A stretch of DNA of 64,000 bases, taken from contig NZ_JYIV01000030.1 of NCBI RefSeq assembly GCF_000956405.1, forward strand, positions 186,001 to 250,000, read 5' to 3'. Below, piece after piece: positions 8,684 to 17,616 of the stretch. Made by a program: the position numbers and the translations under genes. This DNA comes from Microbacterium oxydans (GTDB lineage Bacteria; Actinomycetota; Actinomycetes; Actinomycetales; Microbacteriaceae). Each line of letters begins with the position of its first letter. The stretch's first letter is position 1. The notes beneath the pieces were generated by a model, which had not been told where the DNA came from, did no database searches, and worked only from the letters and a program-made list of their open reading frames with translations.

Positions 8684-9424
8684 ATGACCACGCAGGTAGC
8701 ACTCGTCGGCGGAACCGGGAAGCTCGGCACGATCATCGGTGCGGTGATCGACGAGCTCGACGGGTTCGAGGTGAGCCGTGTGCTGACCTCTTCCAGCGAT
8801 CTCGCAGAGATGGACGGTGCTGACCTCGTGGTCGACGCATCGACGCCGCAGGTGAGCATCGAGGTGGTGCGCGCAGCCGTCGAACGCGGCATCAACGTGC
8901 TGGTCGCGACCTCCGGCTGGTCCGCCGAGCGGATCGCGCTCGTACGCCCTCTCGTCGAAGCTGCCGGCACGGGCGCCGTCTTCATCCCCAACTTCTCGCT
9001 GGGCTCGGTCCTCGGCTCTGCATTGGCCGCGGCCGCCGCACCCTTCTTCAGCTCGGCGGAGATCGTCGAGGCGCACCGCGAGACCAAGATCGACTCTCCG
9101 AGCGGAACGGCCGTGCGCACAGCAGAGCTGATCGCGACTGCGCGCGCCGAGCAGGGGCCCGTCAGTGCACCGCATGCCGATCAGCGGGCAAGGGGGCAGC
9201 AGGTCGGCAGCGTTCCGATCCACTCGCTGCGTCGCCCCGGTGTCGTCGCCAAACAGGAGGTCATCCTCTCCGGCCCGGGCGAGTCTCTCACCTTCACGCA
9301 TGACACGGTGGACTCCGCGCTCGCCTATGCTCCCGGAATCCGGCTCGCCGTGCCTTTCGCGCTGAACGCCAGCGGAGTGTTCGTCGGTCTCGAGCACATG
9401 ATCGACATCGGCATCCGCTCGTGA
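8684..9424 (+). CDS. dapB: 4-hydroxy-tetrahydrodipicolinate reductase
   Basis: Second committed enzyme of the diaminopimelate/lysine pathway, reducing the product of DapA with NAD(P)H. 246 residues, normal for actinobacterial DapB. The nucleotide-binding motif VALVGGTGKLGT is at the N-terminus. The signature EAHRETKIDSPSGTA with the substrate-binding lysine is near residues 129-143. The gene appears leaderless. Its stop codon overlaps the start of the next small membrane protein gene, so the two are co-transcribed. dapA and dapF lie elsewhere in the window under the same kind of promoter. Confidence 0.95.
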   Translation: MTTQVALVGGTGKLGTIIGAVIDELDGFEVSRVLTSSSDLAEMDGADLVVDASTPQVSIEVVRAAVERGINVLVATSGWSAERIALVRPLVEAAGTGAVFIPNFSLGSVLGSALAAAAAPFFSSAEIVEAHRETKIDSPSGTAVRTAELIATARAEQGPVSAPHADQRARGQQVGSVPIHSLRRPGVVAKQEVILSGPGESLTFTHDTVDSALAYAPGIRLAVPFALNASGVFVGLEHMIDIGIRS

Positions 9425-9858
9425 TGTCGCGTATCGGCGTCGCGCTGATGGCCGCGGCGCTCCTCGTCTATCTCGCTGTGGCGATTTGGCTCGCGGTGAT
9501 GTTCATCTCGGTCGGCACCGGGATCTCCATCGGCATGGGCGTCACCCTGCTCGTGCTGGCACCGATCGGGGCATGGGCGCTGGTCAGGGAGATGATGTTC
9601 GGCTTCGGCGCCGACAGGCTGGGACGTCTTCTGGATGCGGAGGGCGGGATGCCTCCGGTCGAGACGGAGTTGACCCCCAGCGGGCGGATCGCTCGCGCAG
9701 ACGCCGATCCGCTCATCGAGCGGTATACCGCGGAAGCAGATGCGGCGGATGACGACTGGCGGGCGCGCTATCGACTGGGAGTGGTGCAGGACGCGGCGGG
9801 CCGTCGGAAAGAGGCCAGGGCCAGCATCCGCGAGGCTATCCGGCTCTCGCGAAGCTGA
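9421..9858 (+). CDS. Small membrane protein with a C-terminal TPR-like segment
   Basis: 145 residues. Two hydrophobic segments (about 9-30 and 36-55) are followed by a soluble tail whose end, RYRLGVVQDAAGRRKEARASIREAIRLS, reads like a single tetratricopeptide unit. GTG at 9421 and ATG at 9424 are both possible starts; either overlaps the dapB stop codon, so translation is probably coupled to dapB. I do not recognise a specific function. Proteins of this shape often follow dapB in Microbacteriaceae (recalled, not checked). Confidence 0.7.
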   Translation: MMSRIGVALMAAALLVYLAVAIWLAVMFISVGTGISIGMGVTLLVLAPIGAWALVREMMFGFGADRLGRLLDAEGGMPPVETELTPSGRIARADADPLIERYTAEADAADDDWRARYRLGVVQDAAGRRKEARASIREAIRLSRS

Positions 9859-9890
9859 CCCTGGTGCCGTGGAGCGACCCTCCGCCGTGA

Positions 9891-10316
9891 TCAGGCGAGT
9901 GTCGCCTCCAGAGTGATGTCGATCCCGGAGAGCGCCTGAGACACGGGGCACCCGGTCTTGGCCCCGTTCGCGATCTCCTGGAAAGCCTCCGGTGTCAGGT
10001 TCGGCACGGTCGCATTGACGTTGAGGTGGCTGCCGGTGATTCCGACACCCGGCTTGAACGTGACCGAGGCGGTGGTGTTGACGCGCTCCGGCGGGGTGCC
10101 GTTCTCCGAGAGGGCGTGCGAGAGCGCCATGCTGAAGCACGACGCGTGCGCGGCGGCGATGAGCTCCTCGGGCGTCGTGGTCGTGTCGCTGCCTTCGCTG
10201 CGCGCCTTCCAGTTGATCGGGAACGTTCCGAGGTTGGACGACGAGAACGCGACCGTGCCGGACCCTTCCATGAGCGATCCGGTCCAGGTGGTGGCGGCTT
10301 CGCTGGTCACAGGCAT
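9891..10316 (-). CDS. OsmC family peroxiredoxin
   Basis: 141 residues of the OsmC/Ohr superfamily, thiol peroxidases that reduce organic hydroperoxides in the cytoplasm. Both redox cysteines are present, one in AAHASCFSMAL near residue 60 and one in AKTGCPVSQAL near residue 122. The spacing and the SCFSMALS context fit the OsmC branch better than Ohr. A GGAGG ribosome site stands 5 nt before the ATG. Two other redox-type genes (DUF4395 and thioredoxin) follow on the same strand upstream, so a small oxidative-stress cluster is possible. Confidence 0.9.
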   Translation of the reverse strand: MPVTSEAATTWTGSLMEGSGTVAFSSSNLGTFPINWKARSEGSDTTTTPEELIAAAHASCFSMALSHALSENGTPPERVNTTASVTFKPGVGITGSHLNVNATVPNLTPEAFQEIANGAKTGCPVSQALSGIDITLEATLA

Positions 10317-10397
10317 GATTCCTCCGGTTCTGGCACTGCGGGCGCAGCGTCGACTCGTCGCCAGCCTACCGAGCGGGGGAGCGGTGGGGAACAGACC

Positions 10398-10973
10398 TCA
10401 CGCGGTGGCGGCCCTGCCGATCAGTCCCGCTCGCTGCAGGAGGAGGTAGAGCTGGCATCCCAGGCAGAAGGCGAATGCCGCGTTGAGGAAGGCTGCCAGG
10501 AAAGCGGCAGCCGTCGCGATCGGCAGCGCCCACGGAACACCGAGGAGGTGCAGGACGAGGCCGACGCCGACGACGAAGAGTCCGACTCCCTGCGAGAACC
10601 TCGGTGGACGCGGGTCCTCGAGCTCGGTGGGCGGCGAGAGGCGGGGTCGCACCGCCGCGCGGAAGAGCGCGCCCCAGGGGGCCGTCCGCGGTGACACCGC
10701 ACCCCACAGGAACAGTGCGGCGATGGCGACAGTGAGGAGGAAGCCGGGGTCGAGGGCGCGCTGTGCCACGGATGCCGAAGAGATCATCCACCCCGTCGGC
10801 GCGACGGTGGCATCTGCGAGGGGCTGGTAGGCGAACCAGCCGAACGACGCGGAGCCGGCTTGCGCCGTGGATATCCCGGTCAGGGCGAGGAAGGTCGCGA
10901 CCAGCAGCAGCACCGCGGTGATCGCTGCGGCGAAGCGAGGGCCTCGAGGGTCGATGCCGGCGGGGTTGCTCAT
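10398..10973 (-). CDS. DUF4395 family membrane protein
   Basis: 191 residues with four hydrophobic segments. It opens with the family-typical DPRGPRFAAAITAVLLL and ends with NAAFAFCLGCQLYLLLQRAG, where a conserved CLGC pair lies at the membrane edge. The family is of unknown function but is often adjacent to thioredoxin-like genes in actinobacteria, as here: the thioredoxin gene ends 20 bp upstream on the same strand. The CxxC pair makes a role in membrane thiol redox exchange plausible, which is inference. Confidence 0.85.
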   Translation of the reverse strand: MSNPAGIDPRGPRFAAAITAVLLLVATFLALTGISTAQAGSASFGWFAYQPLADATVAPTGWMISSASVAQRALDPGFLLTVAIAALFLWGAVSPRTAPWGALFRAAVRPRLSPPTELEDPRPPRFSQGVGLFVVGVGLVLHLLGVPWALPIATAAAFLAAFLNAAFAFCLGCQLYLLLQRAGLIGRAATA

Positions 10974-10993
10974 GGATGGCTCCGGTTCTTCGG

Positions 10994-11407
10994 CTAGACA
11001 GCTGCGAGGGCTTCGGTGAGGGCGTGCCGCTGGGGGACGCCATGGAATCGCGCACGCACGGCTCCGGACCCGTCCACGACGAAGGTCGTCGGTGTCTGGA
11101 GCACCTTGTAGCGGGCCGAGAGGTCGGGCCGGTGAGTCAGATCCACCTCCACGTGATGCAGGCCATCGTGCTCAGCCGCATATGCGTCGAGCATCCTCCG
11201 CACCTGCGGGCATCGCGCGCACATCTCGGTGCTGAACTGCACGAGCGTGGCGCGGGGACCGAGTTCGGCGGAGTCGGCGTCCGCCGGATCGAAGCGGAGC
11301 GCACCGCCGTCGCGTCGTCGGCCGTCGCGGCCGCGCAGCACGACGCCGATCAGGGTCGCGAGCACGAGCAGTGCAGCGGCGACGCCGAGGGCGAGCGCGG
11401 GTGACAT
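10994..11407 (-). CDS. Membrane-anchored thioredoxin family protein
   Basis: 137 residues from the ATG at 11407. An N-terminal membrane segment (ALGVAAALLVLATLIGVVL) is followed by a basic stretch and a thioredoxin fold with the redox pair in STEMCARCPQVRRML. The cis-proline follows in LQTPTTFVV. The protein likely sits on one face of the membrane and exchanges electrons with a partner, perhaps the DUF4395 protein encoded next. I rejected a start further upstream because a leaderless promoter box ends 6 nt before this ATG. Confidence 0.85.
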   Translation of the reverse strand: MSPALALGVAAALLVLATLIGVVLRGRDGRRRDGGALRFDPADADSAELGPRATLVQFSTEMCARCPQVRRMLDAYAAEHDGLHHVEVDLTHRPDLSARYKVLQTPTTFVVDGSGAVRARFHGVPQRHALTEALAAV

Positions 11408-11413
11408 GCGTCG

Positions 11414-11419
11414 AGGATA
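11414..11419 (-). promoter_or_regulatory. -10 box of leaderless thioredoxin gene
   Basis: Read on the minus strand this is TATCCT, ending 6 nt before the ATG at 11407. Confidence 0.6.
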
Positions 11420-11510
11420 TGCCTCGCCGTGGCACGCACGGGCCGATGTTTCCGAGGATGACGGCGACGCTCTGACAGAGCTCATCCGCCCGTCCAGGTG
11501 AGGGTGGCGG

Positions 11511-11516
11511 TATCGT
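11511..11516 (+). promoter_or_regulatory. -10 box of thyA
   Basis: TATCGT fits TANNNT and ends 7 nt before the ATG at 11524, again without a ribosome site in between. Confidence 0.5.
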
Positions 11517-11523
11517 GGCTGTC

Positions 11524-12333
11524 ATGAGCGCAGCCGTCCCGACTCCTTATGAAGATCTGCTCCGAGACGTCTTGGAGAGCGGCACGCACAAGTCCGATCG
11601 CACCGGCACCGGCACGACGAGCGTCTTCGGACGACAGATCCGCTTCGACCTGTCGAAGGGCTTCCCGCTCATCACCACCAAGCGCGTGCACTTCAAGTCC
11701 ATCGCATACGAGCTGCTCTGGTTCCTGCAGGGCGACTCGAACGTGGGGTGGCTTCGGGAGAACGGTGTCACGATCTGGGATGAGTGGGCCGACGAATCCG
11801 GCGATCTGGGCCCCGTCTACGGCGTGCAGTGGCGTTCATGGCCGACGCCCGACGGAGGAAGCATCGATCAGCTCTCCGAGGTGATCGAGCAGATCCGCCG
11901 CTCGCCCGACTCGCGACGGCTGATCGTGTCGGCATGGAACCCCGCCGACATCCCCGACATGGCTCTCGCCCCGTGCCACGCTCTGTTCCAGTTCTACGTC
12001 GCCGACGGCAAGCTCTCCTGCCAGCTGTACCAGCGCAGTGCGGACATGTTCCTCGGAGTGCCGTTCAACATCGCCTCCTACGCGCTCCTCACGTTGATGA
12101 TCGCTCAGCAGGTGGGCCTCGAGCCGGGCGACTTCGTCTGGACGGGAGGCGACTGCCACGTGTACGACAACCACGTCGAGCAGGTGCGGGAGCAGCTCAG
12201 TCGCGAGCCCTATGCGTACCCGACGTTGCGCTTCGCTCGGAAACCCGACTCGATCCTCGACTACCGGTACGAGGACTTCATCGTGGAGGACTACCATCAC
12301 CACGCACCGATCAGGGCGGCGGTCGCGGTATGA
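11524..12333 (+). CDS. thyA: Thymidylate synthase
   Basis: Converts dUMP to dTMP using methylene-tetrahydrofolate, releasing dihydrofolate. 269 residues, the usual length. The catalytic cysteine is in [14 protein letters not shown], preceded by the phosphate-binding [11 protein letters not shown], and [10 protein letters not shown] and the DCHVYDNH motif follow. A GTG at 11515 would add three residues, but the ATG at 11524 fits the leaderless promoter spacing. The stop overlaps the folA start by 4 bp (ATGA), coupling production of the two enzymes that act in sequence on folate. Confidence 0.97.
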   Translation: MSAAVPTPYEDLLRDVLESGTHKSDRTGTGTTSVFGRQIRFDLSKGFPLITTKRVHFKSIAYELLWFLQGDSNVGWLRENGVTIWDEWADESGDLGPVYGVQWRSWPTPDGGSIDQLSEVIEQIRRSPDSRRLIVSAWNPADIPDMALAPCHALFQFYVADGKLSCQLYQRSADMFLGVPFNIASYALLTLMIAQQVGLEPGDFVWTGGDCHVYDNHVEQVREQLSREPYAYPTLRFARKPDSILDYRYEDFIVEDYHHHAPIRAAVAV

Positions 12334-12806
12334 CGTGGGTGGGGTTGATCTGGGCCGAAGCACACGGCGGCGTGATCGGCGCCGAGGGCGGGATGCCGTG
12401 GCATGTGCCCGAAGACATGGCCCACTTCAAGGAGGTCACCCTCGGTGCGCCGGTGGTGATGGGCCGCAAGACCTGGGACTCTCTCCCTGAGCGTTTCCGC
12501 CCGCTCGCCGGTCGCGACAACATCGTGGTGACCCGGCAGCAGGACTGGTCCGAAGAGGGCGCGCGGCGCGCGGCGACCGTCGCCGAGGCTGTCCGCGGAC
12601 TCGACCGGGCCTGGATCATCGGCGGCGCGGAGATCTTCCGACAGGTGATCGGCGATGCCGATCACCTGGAGGTCACCGAGCTCGACCTCGACGTCGCCGG
12701 TGACGCGTACGCTCCGGACAAGACGGGCTGGCGCCTGGTCGACGAGGGGGAGTGGCACACCTCACGCACCGGCGTCCGCTATCGCTTCCTCGGATACGAG
12801 CGCTGA
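12330..12806 (+). CDS. folA: Dihydrofolate reductase
   Basis: Regenerates tetrahydrofolate from the dihydrofolate produced by ThyA. 158 residues. Conserved blocks are [27 protein letters not shown] with the substrate-contacting acid, [12 protein letters not shown] for NADPH, and the WIIGGAEIF segment. The start is the ATG overlapping the thyA stop, and the gene overlaps the next one by 1 bp. The thyA-folA-SDR order forms one operon. Confidence 0.96.
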   Translation: MTWVGLIWAEAHGGVIGAEGGMPWHVPEDMAHFKEVTLGAPVVMGRKTWDSLPERFRPLAGRDNIVVTRQQDWSEEGARRAATVAEAVRGLDRAWIIGGAEIFRQVIGDADHLEVTELDLDVAGDAYAPDKTGWRLVDEGEWHTSRTGVRYRFLGYER

Positions 12807-13567
12807 TGCCCACCGCACTGATCACCGGAGCCAGCGCAGGTCTGGGTGCCGAGTTCGCCCGTCAGCTCGCGCGACGTCGGGCCGATCTCATCCTGGTCGC
12901 GCGGTCGGAGGACGCTCTCGAGAAGCTGGCAGAGGAACTGCGGAGCGAGTACGGGGTGGCGGTCGAGATCGTCTCCGCCGACCTGGCGGAAGAGGCCGGA
13001 GTCGAGAAGGTCGCGGAGAGGCTGCGCGACGACGCCGACCCGGTCGATCTGCTCGTGAACAACGCCGGCTTCGGCTTGCCACTGCAGTTCGCCGACAACG
13101 ACATCGACGATGAGGTCCGTCATCTGCGGCTGCACGTTGAGGCGTCGATGCGTCTCATGCATGCGGCGCTGCAATCGATGCGCGGTCGCGGCGGCCGTAT
13201 CATCAACGTCGCCTCGGTGGCGGGATTCATCTCGCGGTCGACCTACTCCGCGTGCAAGGCATGGCTCATCGCCTTCAGCCGCTGGGCGAACGCCGAGTAC
13301 AGGCGTGACGGCGTCACCGTGACGGCGTTGTGCCCCGGCTTCACTCATACGACATTCCATGAGCGCATGGGCCTGCCCGTCGGCGAGGAGGGCGTCCCCG
13401 GCATCATGTGGCTGAACGCACGCGATGTCGTGCGGATCGGTCTTCGCGATGCCGCTCTCGGCAAGTCGGTGTCGGTGCCGTCGCTGCGTTACAAGGTGAT
13501 CGTCGCTGTGGCGCGCGTCCTGCCCAGCTCGCTCACCTCCGGCGTGGCGCGACGCGGCCGGGTCTGA
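12806..13567 (+). CDS. Short-chain dehydrogenase/reductase
   Basis: 253 residues of the classical SDR family. The cofactor motif TALITGASAGLGAEFARQLA is at the N-terminus, NNAG follows, and the catalytic set is Ser in INVASVAGFIS and Tyr/Lys in YSACKAWLI. The downstream ALCPGFTHTTFHERM stretch resembles SDRs acting on lipid-like or acyl substrates, but the substrate is not defined. The ATG overlaps the folA stop by one base, so it is the third gene of the thyA operon. Confidence 0.9.
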   Translation: MPTALITGASAGLGAEFARQLARRRADLILVARSEDALEKLAEELRSEYGVAVEIVSADLAEEAGVEKVAERLRDDADPVDLLVNNAGFGLPLQFADNDIDDEVRHLRLHVEASMRLMHAALQSMRGRGGRIINVASVAGFISRSTYSACKAWLIAFSRWANAEYRRDGVTVTALCPGFTHTTFHERMGLPVGEEGVPGIMWLNARDVVRIGLRDAALGKSVSVPSLRYKVIVAVARVLPSSLTSGVARRGRV

Positions 13568-13598
13568 GCCCGCAGCCGGCAGGCTTCCCCCCGCAGGG

Positions 13599-14162
13599 TC
13601 AGCGGAATCTCCCGAGCCGGATCCCTGCCAGCGCGAGGGCGGCGATGGTCTCGCCGTCCGTGATCGTTCCGTCCGCGATCATCCGGATCACGTCTCCGAA
13701 CGGCACCCAGGAGACGGCATGGATGCCTTCCTCCGCTTGGGCGTCGGCAGAGTCGCCCCGCGAGCTGTCCGGGCCCCCGATCGGACGGAGATCGCGGGCG
13801 AGGAAGACGTGCTCGGGGGCTTCGGCGATGCCGTTCAGTGCCTGCATGCCGCCGAGGGAAGTCCAGTCGGCCGCTTCGAATCCGGTCTCCTCGCGGAGCT
13901 CACGCTGGGCCGCCGCGAGCAGATCTTCGCCGTCGCTGCCGCCTGCCGGCACCTCGATGGTCATGCCGACGGTGTACCTGTCTATCGTGACGAGACACAC
14001 GCGGTCGTCTTCGTCCATCGCGACGATGAACACAGCCGGATGCTGCATGGAGACGACGCCGTAGATGCCCTCGTCGCCCGAGGGCCCCGTGATCCGGTCC
14101 TCTCGTACACGGATCCAGGCGTTCTCGTACTTGGTCTCCGTGCCGCGTGTCACCCATCCCAT
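13599..14162 (-). CDS. NUDIX hydrolase
   Basis: 187 residues. The Nudix box is intact: GGSDGEDLLAAAQRELREET, with the REL-EE-G metal-binding core near residues 85-108. The flanking sequence (AVFIVAMDEDDRVCLVTIDRY, and TIEVPAGG) is like the ADP-ribose/ADP-sugar pyrophosphatase branch. The ATG at 14162 lies 6 nt after a TACGCT box, which fixes the start. It is divergent from dapA with about 105 bp between the starts. Confidence 0.9.
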   Translation of the reverse strand: MGWVTRGTETKYENAWIRVREDRITGPSGDEGIYGVVSMQHPAVFIVAMDEDDRVCLVTIDRYTVGMTIEVPAGGSDGEDLLAAAQRELREETGFEAADWTSLGGMQALNGIAEAPEHVFLARDLRPIGGPDSSRGDSADAQAEEGIHAVSWVPFGDVIRMIADGTITDGETIAALALAGIRLGRFR

Positions 14163-14168
14163 CCCTCG

Positions 14169-14174
14169 AGCGTA
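14169..14174 (-). promoter_or_regulatory. -10 box of leaderless NUDIX gene
   Basis: On the minus strand this reads TACGCT and ends 6 nt before the ATG at 14162. Confidence 0.65.
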
Positions 14175-14255
14175 CGGCGGACTCCGCCGGTCATCACCCA
14201 CGGCGACCCGATGTCGCCCGCGCCCTCCCGTCCGCATGAGCAGTGGTCGAACCGA

Positions 14256-14261
14256 TACGCT
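14256..14261 (+). promoter_or_regulatory. -10 box of leaderless dapA
   Basis: TACGCT ends 6 nt before the dapA ATG. The string CTGGACGCATGAC across the start is identical to that of dapB. Confidence 0.7.
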
Positions 14262-14267
14262 GGACGC

Positions 14268-15245
14268 ATGACGCACTCGGGCAACCCCTTCGGACAGGTT
14301 CTCGTCGCGCTCGTCACTCCGATGACGGCCGACGGTGAAGTCGACTGGCCCGCTGTCGAGAAGCACATCGATGACGTGATCACCGCGGGAGCGGACGGCA
14401 TCGTCGTGACGGGAACGACCGGCGAGACCTCGACCCTGACGGACCCCGAGAAGCTCAAGCTCGTCGAGGTCGGGAAGTCCGTCTCCGCGGGGCGGGCCAA
14501 GATCATCACGGGCGGCGGCTCCAACGAGACCGCCCACGTGATCGAGCTCTACAAGGCCAGCGAGAAGGCCGGCGCCGACGGCATCATGATCGTCACGCCG
14601 TACTACAACAAGCCGACGCAGGCGGGCATCCTGACCCATTTCCGGCTGGTCGCCGACGCGACCGACCTCCCGGTGATCCTCTACGACATCCCCGGACGCA
14701 CCGGTGTGCCGATCAAGTACGAGACGATCCTGCGCCTCGCGAAGCACCCGAACATCCTCGCCGTGAAGGATGCCAAGGGCGACTTCTCCGAGGTGAGCCG
14801 GGTGCTGAACCAGACAGACCTGATGTATTTCTCCGGCGACGACGCGAACGTGCTGCCGCACCTCGCGATCGGTGCGACCGGCCTCATCGGCGTAACCGCC
14901 AACGTGGCCGCCGCTCCGTACCGGACGATCATCGACGCGGTGAACGCGGGAGACCTCGCCACGGCCACAGCGGAGCACAAGCGCCTCGAGCCGCTCGTCC
15001 GCGCTGTCATGACGCACGTCCCCGGGACCGTGGCAGCCAAGTACATCCTGCACGGTCTCGGTCGTATCTCGAGCCCGCGCGTGCGGCTTCCCCTGGTCGG
15101 TCCCGAGGAATGGGAGGCCGCGCTCATCGAGGATGAGCTGGACCTCGTCCAGAACGTCCCCGGTGCCGACTTCTCGAACTTCCGTCCCGACCGCAATGCG
15201 GCTGCGGGCGGCGCCCTGCCGAAGGTGCACGGCACGACGCGCTGA
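14268..15245 (+). CDS. dapA: 4-hydroxy-tetrahydrodipicolinate synthase
   Basis: Condenses pyruvate with aspartate semialdehyde, the first committed step to diaminopimelate and lysine. 325 residues, TIM barrel. Visible are GTTGETSTL near residue 48, the active-site tyrosine in TPYYNKPTQ and LYDIPGRTG, and the Schiff-base lysine in ILAVKDAKGDF. The leaderless promoter box fixes the ATG. RNase J follows 53 bp downstream on the same strand, an arrangement common in actinobacteria. Confidence 0.96.
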   Translation: MTHSGNPFGQVLVALVTPMTADGEVDWPAVEKHIDDVITAGADGIVVTGTTGETSTLTDPEKLKLVEVGKSVSAGRAKIITGGGSNETAHVIELYKASEKAGADGIMIVTPYYNKPTQAGILTHFRLVADATDLPVILYDIPGRTGVPIKYETILRLAKHPNILAVKDAKGDFSEVSRVLNQTDLMYFSGDDANVLPHLAIGATGLIGVTANVAAAPYRTIIDAVNAGDLATATAEHKRLEPLVRAVMTHVPGTVAAKYILHGLGRISSPRVRLPLVGPEEWEAALIEDELDLVQNVPGADFSNFRPDRNAAAGGALPKVHGTTR

Positions 15246-15298
15246 GCCGCGTCGCCATGAACGAACGGACGCGCGGAGTGTCCGACTGAGGAGACAGC

Positions 15299-16975
15299 AT
15301 GTCCATTCCCCTGGTAGAACCGACCGCTCTCGACGAAGGGACGCTGCGGGTCATCCCGATCGGCGGGCTCGGCGAGATCGGTCGCAACATGACCATGTTC
15401 GAGTACGACGGGAAGATCCTGATCGTCGACTGCGGCGTGCTCTTCCCCGAGGAGCACCAGCCGGGCGTCGACCTGATCCTCCCGGACTTCGAGCCGATCC
15501 GCGACCGCCTCGACGACATCGTCGGCGTGGTGCTCACGCACGGTCATGAGGATCACATCGGCGCGGTGCCCTACCTCCTGCGTCTGAAGAGCGACATCCC
15601 CCTGATCGGTTCCGGGCTCACCCTTGCGCTCGTCGAGGCGAAGCTCAAGGAGCATCGCATCAAGGCCTTCACCCTCACGGTGAAGGAGGGCCAGGAGGAG
15701 CGGGTCGGTCCGTTCGACCTGGAGTTCGTCGCGGTCAACCACTCCATCCCCGACGCACTGGCCGTGGCCATCCGCACCCCCGCCGGCATGGTTCTCGCGA
15801 CGGGCGACTTCAAGATGGACCAGCTGCCGCTCGACGGCCGGATCACCGACCTGCGCGCGTTCGCCCGCCTCGGTGAAGAGGGTGTGGACCTGTTCCTCGT
15901 CGACTCGACCAACGCAGACGTCCCCGGCTTCACTCCGACGGAACGCTCCATCGGCCCCGTGCTCGATCAGGTGATCGCGAAGGCACCGCGTCGAGTGATA
16001 GTGGCCAGCTTCTCCAGCCATGTCCACCGTGTGCAGCAGGTGATCGATGCCGCACACGCCAACGGGCGTCGTGTCGCGTTCCTCGGTCGCAGCATGGTGC
16101 GCAACATGACGATCGCGGAGCAGCTCGGCTACTTGAAGGTGCCGGACGGCGTCCTCATCGATTTCAAGAAGGCGCGCGACCTCCCCGACGAGCAGATCGT
16201 CTACATGTCGACGGGCTCGCAGGGTGAGCCGATGGCCGTGCTCAGCCGGATGGCGAACATGGACCACGCGATCGAGATCAGCGAGGGCGACACCGTCATC
16301 CTCGCGTCCAGCCTCATCCCGGGCAACGAGAACGCCGTGTACCGCGTGATCGACGGCTTGACCAAGCTGGGCGCCAACGTCGTGCACAAGGCGAACGCCA
16401 AGGTGCACGTGTCCGGACACGCCGCCGCCGGCGAGCTCATCTACTGCTACAACATCCTGAAGCCGAAGAACGTGCTTCCTGTCCATGGCGAGTACCGTCA
16501 TCTCATCGCCAACGCGAAGCTCGCGCAGGACACCGGGGTGCCGGAGGACAACACGATCATCGCCTCGAACGGCACCGTGATCGACCTCAAGGACGGCGTC
16601 GCGACTGTCGCGGGGCAGCTCGATCTCGGCTTCGTCTACGTCGACGGGTCCACGGTGGGCGAGATCACCGATGCCGATCTCAAGGACCGTCGAATCCTCG
16701 GCGAAGAGGGCTTCATCTCGGTCATCGTCGTGGTGGACGCGACGACCGGCCGCATCATCTCGGGCCCGGAGATCCACGCGCGCGGCGTCGCCGAGGATGA
16801 CTCCGTGTTCGACGACGTCACGCCCAAGATCGTGGCTGCGCTCAAGGAAGCGTCGGGCAACGGTGTCCGCGACACCCACGCGCTGTCGCAGGTGGTGCGG
16901 CGCACCATCGGTCGCTGGGTGAACCAGCGGCTGCGTCGCCGCCCCATGATCGTGCCGCTCGTGATCGAGGCGTGA
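15299..16975 (+). CDS. rnj: Ribonuclease J
   Basis: Metallo-beta-lactamase nuclease of the beta-CASP family, with 5'-3' exonuclease and endonuclease activity in RNA maturation and decay. 558 residues. The metal site is HGHEDHIGA near residues 81-89. The beta-CASP region includes STNADVPGFTPTE, ASFSSHVHRVQQV, and the C-terminal HVSGHAA. A GAGGAGACAGC ribosome site stands before the ATG. With pnp in the same window, two main RNA-decay enzymes lie within 11 kb. Confidence 0.95.
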   Translation: MSIPLVEPTALDEGTLRVIPIGGLGEIGRNMTMFEYDGKILIVDCGVLFPEEHQPGVDLILPDFEPIRDRLDDIVGVVLTHGHEDHIGAVPYLLRLKSDIPLIGSGLTLALVEAKLKEHRIKAFTLTVKEGQEERVGPFDLEFVAVNHSIPDALAVAIRTPAGMVLATGDFKMDQLPLDGRITDLRAFARLGEEGVDLFLVDSTNADVPGFTPTERSIGPVLDQVIAKAPRRVIVASFSSHVHRVQQVIDAAHANGRRVAFLGRSMVRNMTIAEQLGYLKVPDGVLIDFKKARDLPDEQIVYMSTGSQGEPMAVLSRMANMDHAIEISEGDTVILASSLIPGNENAVYRVIDGLTKLGANVVHKANAKVHVSGHAAAGELIYCYNILKPKNVLPVHGEYRHLIANAKLAQDTGVPEDNTIIASNGTVIDLKDGVATVAGQLDLGFVYVDGSTVGEITDADLKDRRILGEEGFISVIVVVDATTGRIISGPEIHARGVAEDDSVFDDVTPKIVAALKEASGNGVRDTHALSQVVRRTIGRWVNQRLRRRPMIVPLVIEA

Positions 16976-17035
16976 CCTCGGTGGGGTCGTCCCTCACTCA
17001 CGGGTAGCCGTCACGCCGACGTAACACCGTCGGCC

Positions 17036-17041
17036 TATGCT
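17036..17041 (+). promoter_or_regulatory. -10 box of leaderless acetyltransferase gene
   Basis: TATGCT ends 6 nt before the ATG at 17048. Confidence 0.65.
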
Positions 17042-17047
17042 CGCGAC

Positions 17048-17542
17048 ATGCACAGGGGCCTCTCGCTTCGCAGGGCATCGCAGACGGACGCGGTGTTCCT
17101 CGGCGACATGCTCGTCGAGGCGGCGAACTGGCGGGCCGGGGGAGTGCGTCCGAGGCACGAGGTGCTGACCTCACCCGACCATCGGCGTTACCTCGCAGGG
17201 TGGATGCGGATGTCCGACGACGGCCTCATCGCGATGGGTGACGATGCGGTTCCGGTCGGTGCCGCCTGGTATCGCGTGCTTCCGCAGAACGAGCCGGGGT
17301 TCGGCTTCGTCGGTGTGGCCGTCCCCGAGCTGATCATCGGAGTGCATCCGCTCTGGCGTGCGCGGGGCGTCGGGCGCTCGTTGCTGCGTGGCGTCGTGCA
17401 GCTCGCCGGTTCGCGGGGTCATGCCAGGATCAGCCTGAGCGTGGAGCGGGACAACTTCGCACGCAATCTGTATCGGGCGGAAGGGTTCACCGTAGTGGGT
17501 GAGGGGGCGACACGAGACACGATGGCGCGGAGAACGGCGTAG
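17048..17542 (+). CDS. GNAT family N-acetyltransferase
   Basis: 164 residues. The acetyl-CoA binding motif A is readable as IGVHPLWRARGVGRSLLRGVVQLA near residues 98-121, followed by a motif-B region ISLSVERDNFARNLYRAEGFTVVGEG typical of GNAT enzymes. The acceptor substrate cannot be inferred. It stands alone between rnj and ftsK with its own leaderless promoter box. Confidence 0.88.
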   Translation: MHRGLSLRRASQTDAVFLGDMLVEAANWRAGGVRPRHEVLTSPDHRRYLAGWMRMSDDGLIAMGDDAVPVGAAWYRVLPQNEPGFGFVGVAVPELIIGVHPLWRARGVGRSLLRGVVQLAGSRGHARISLSVERDNFARNLYRAEGFTVVGEGATRDTMARRTA

Positions 17543-17604
17543 GCAAGGCTCTCTCCGATCCGTGGAAAGCCGCGTCATTACGGGGCGATGTCGCTTGTTG
17601 GACG

Positions 17605-17610
17605 TAACGT
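17605..17610 (+). promoter_or_regulatory. -10 box of leaderless ftsK
   Basis: TAACGT ends 6 nt before the ftsK ATG. Confidence 0.65.
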
Positions 17611-17616
17611 GAGAGC

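Noticed and set aside
14681..16879. Long minus-strand frame across dapA and rnj
   Set aside because: Shadow frame opposite two well-recognised genes; Asp/Val/Arg-rich composition typical of antisense GC-rich frames.
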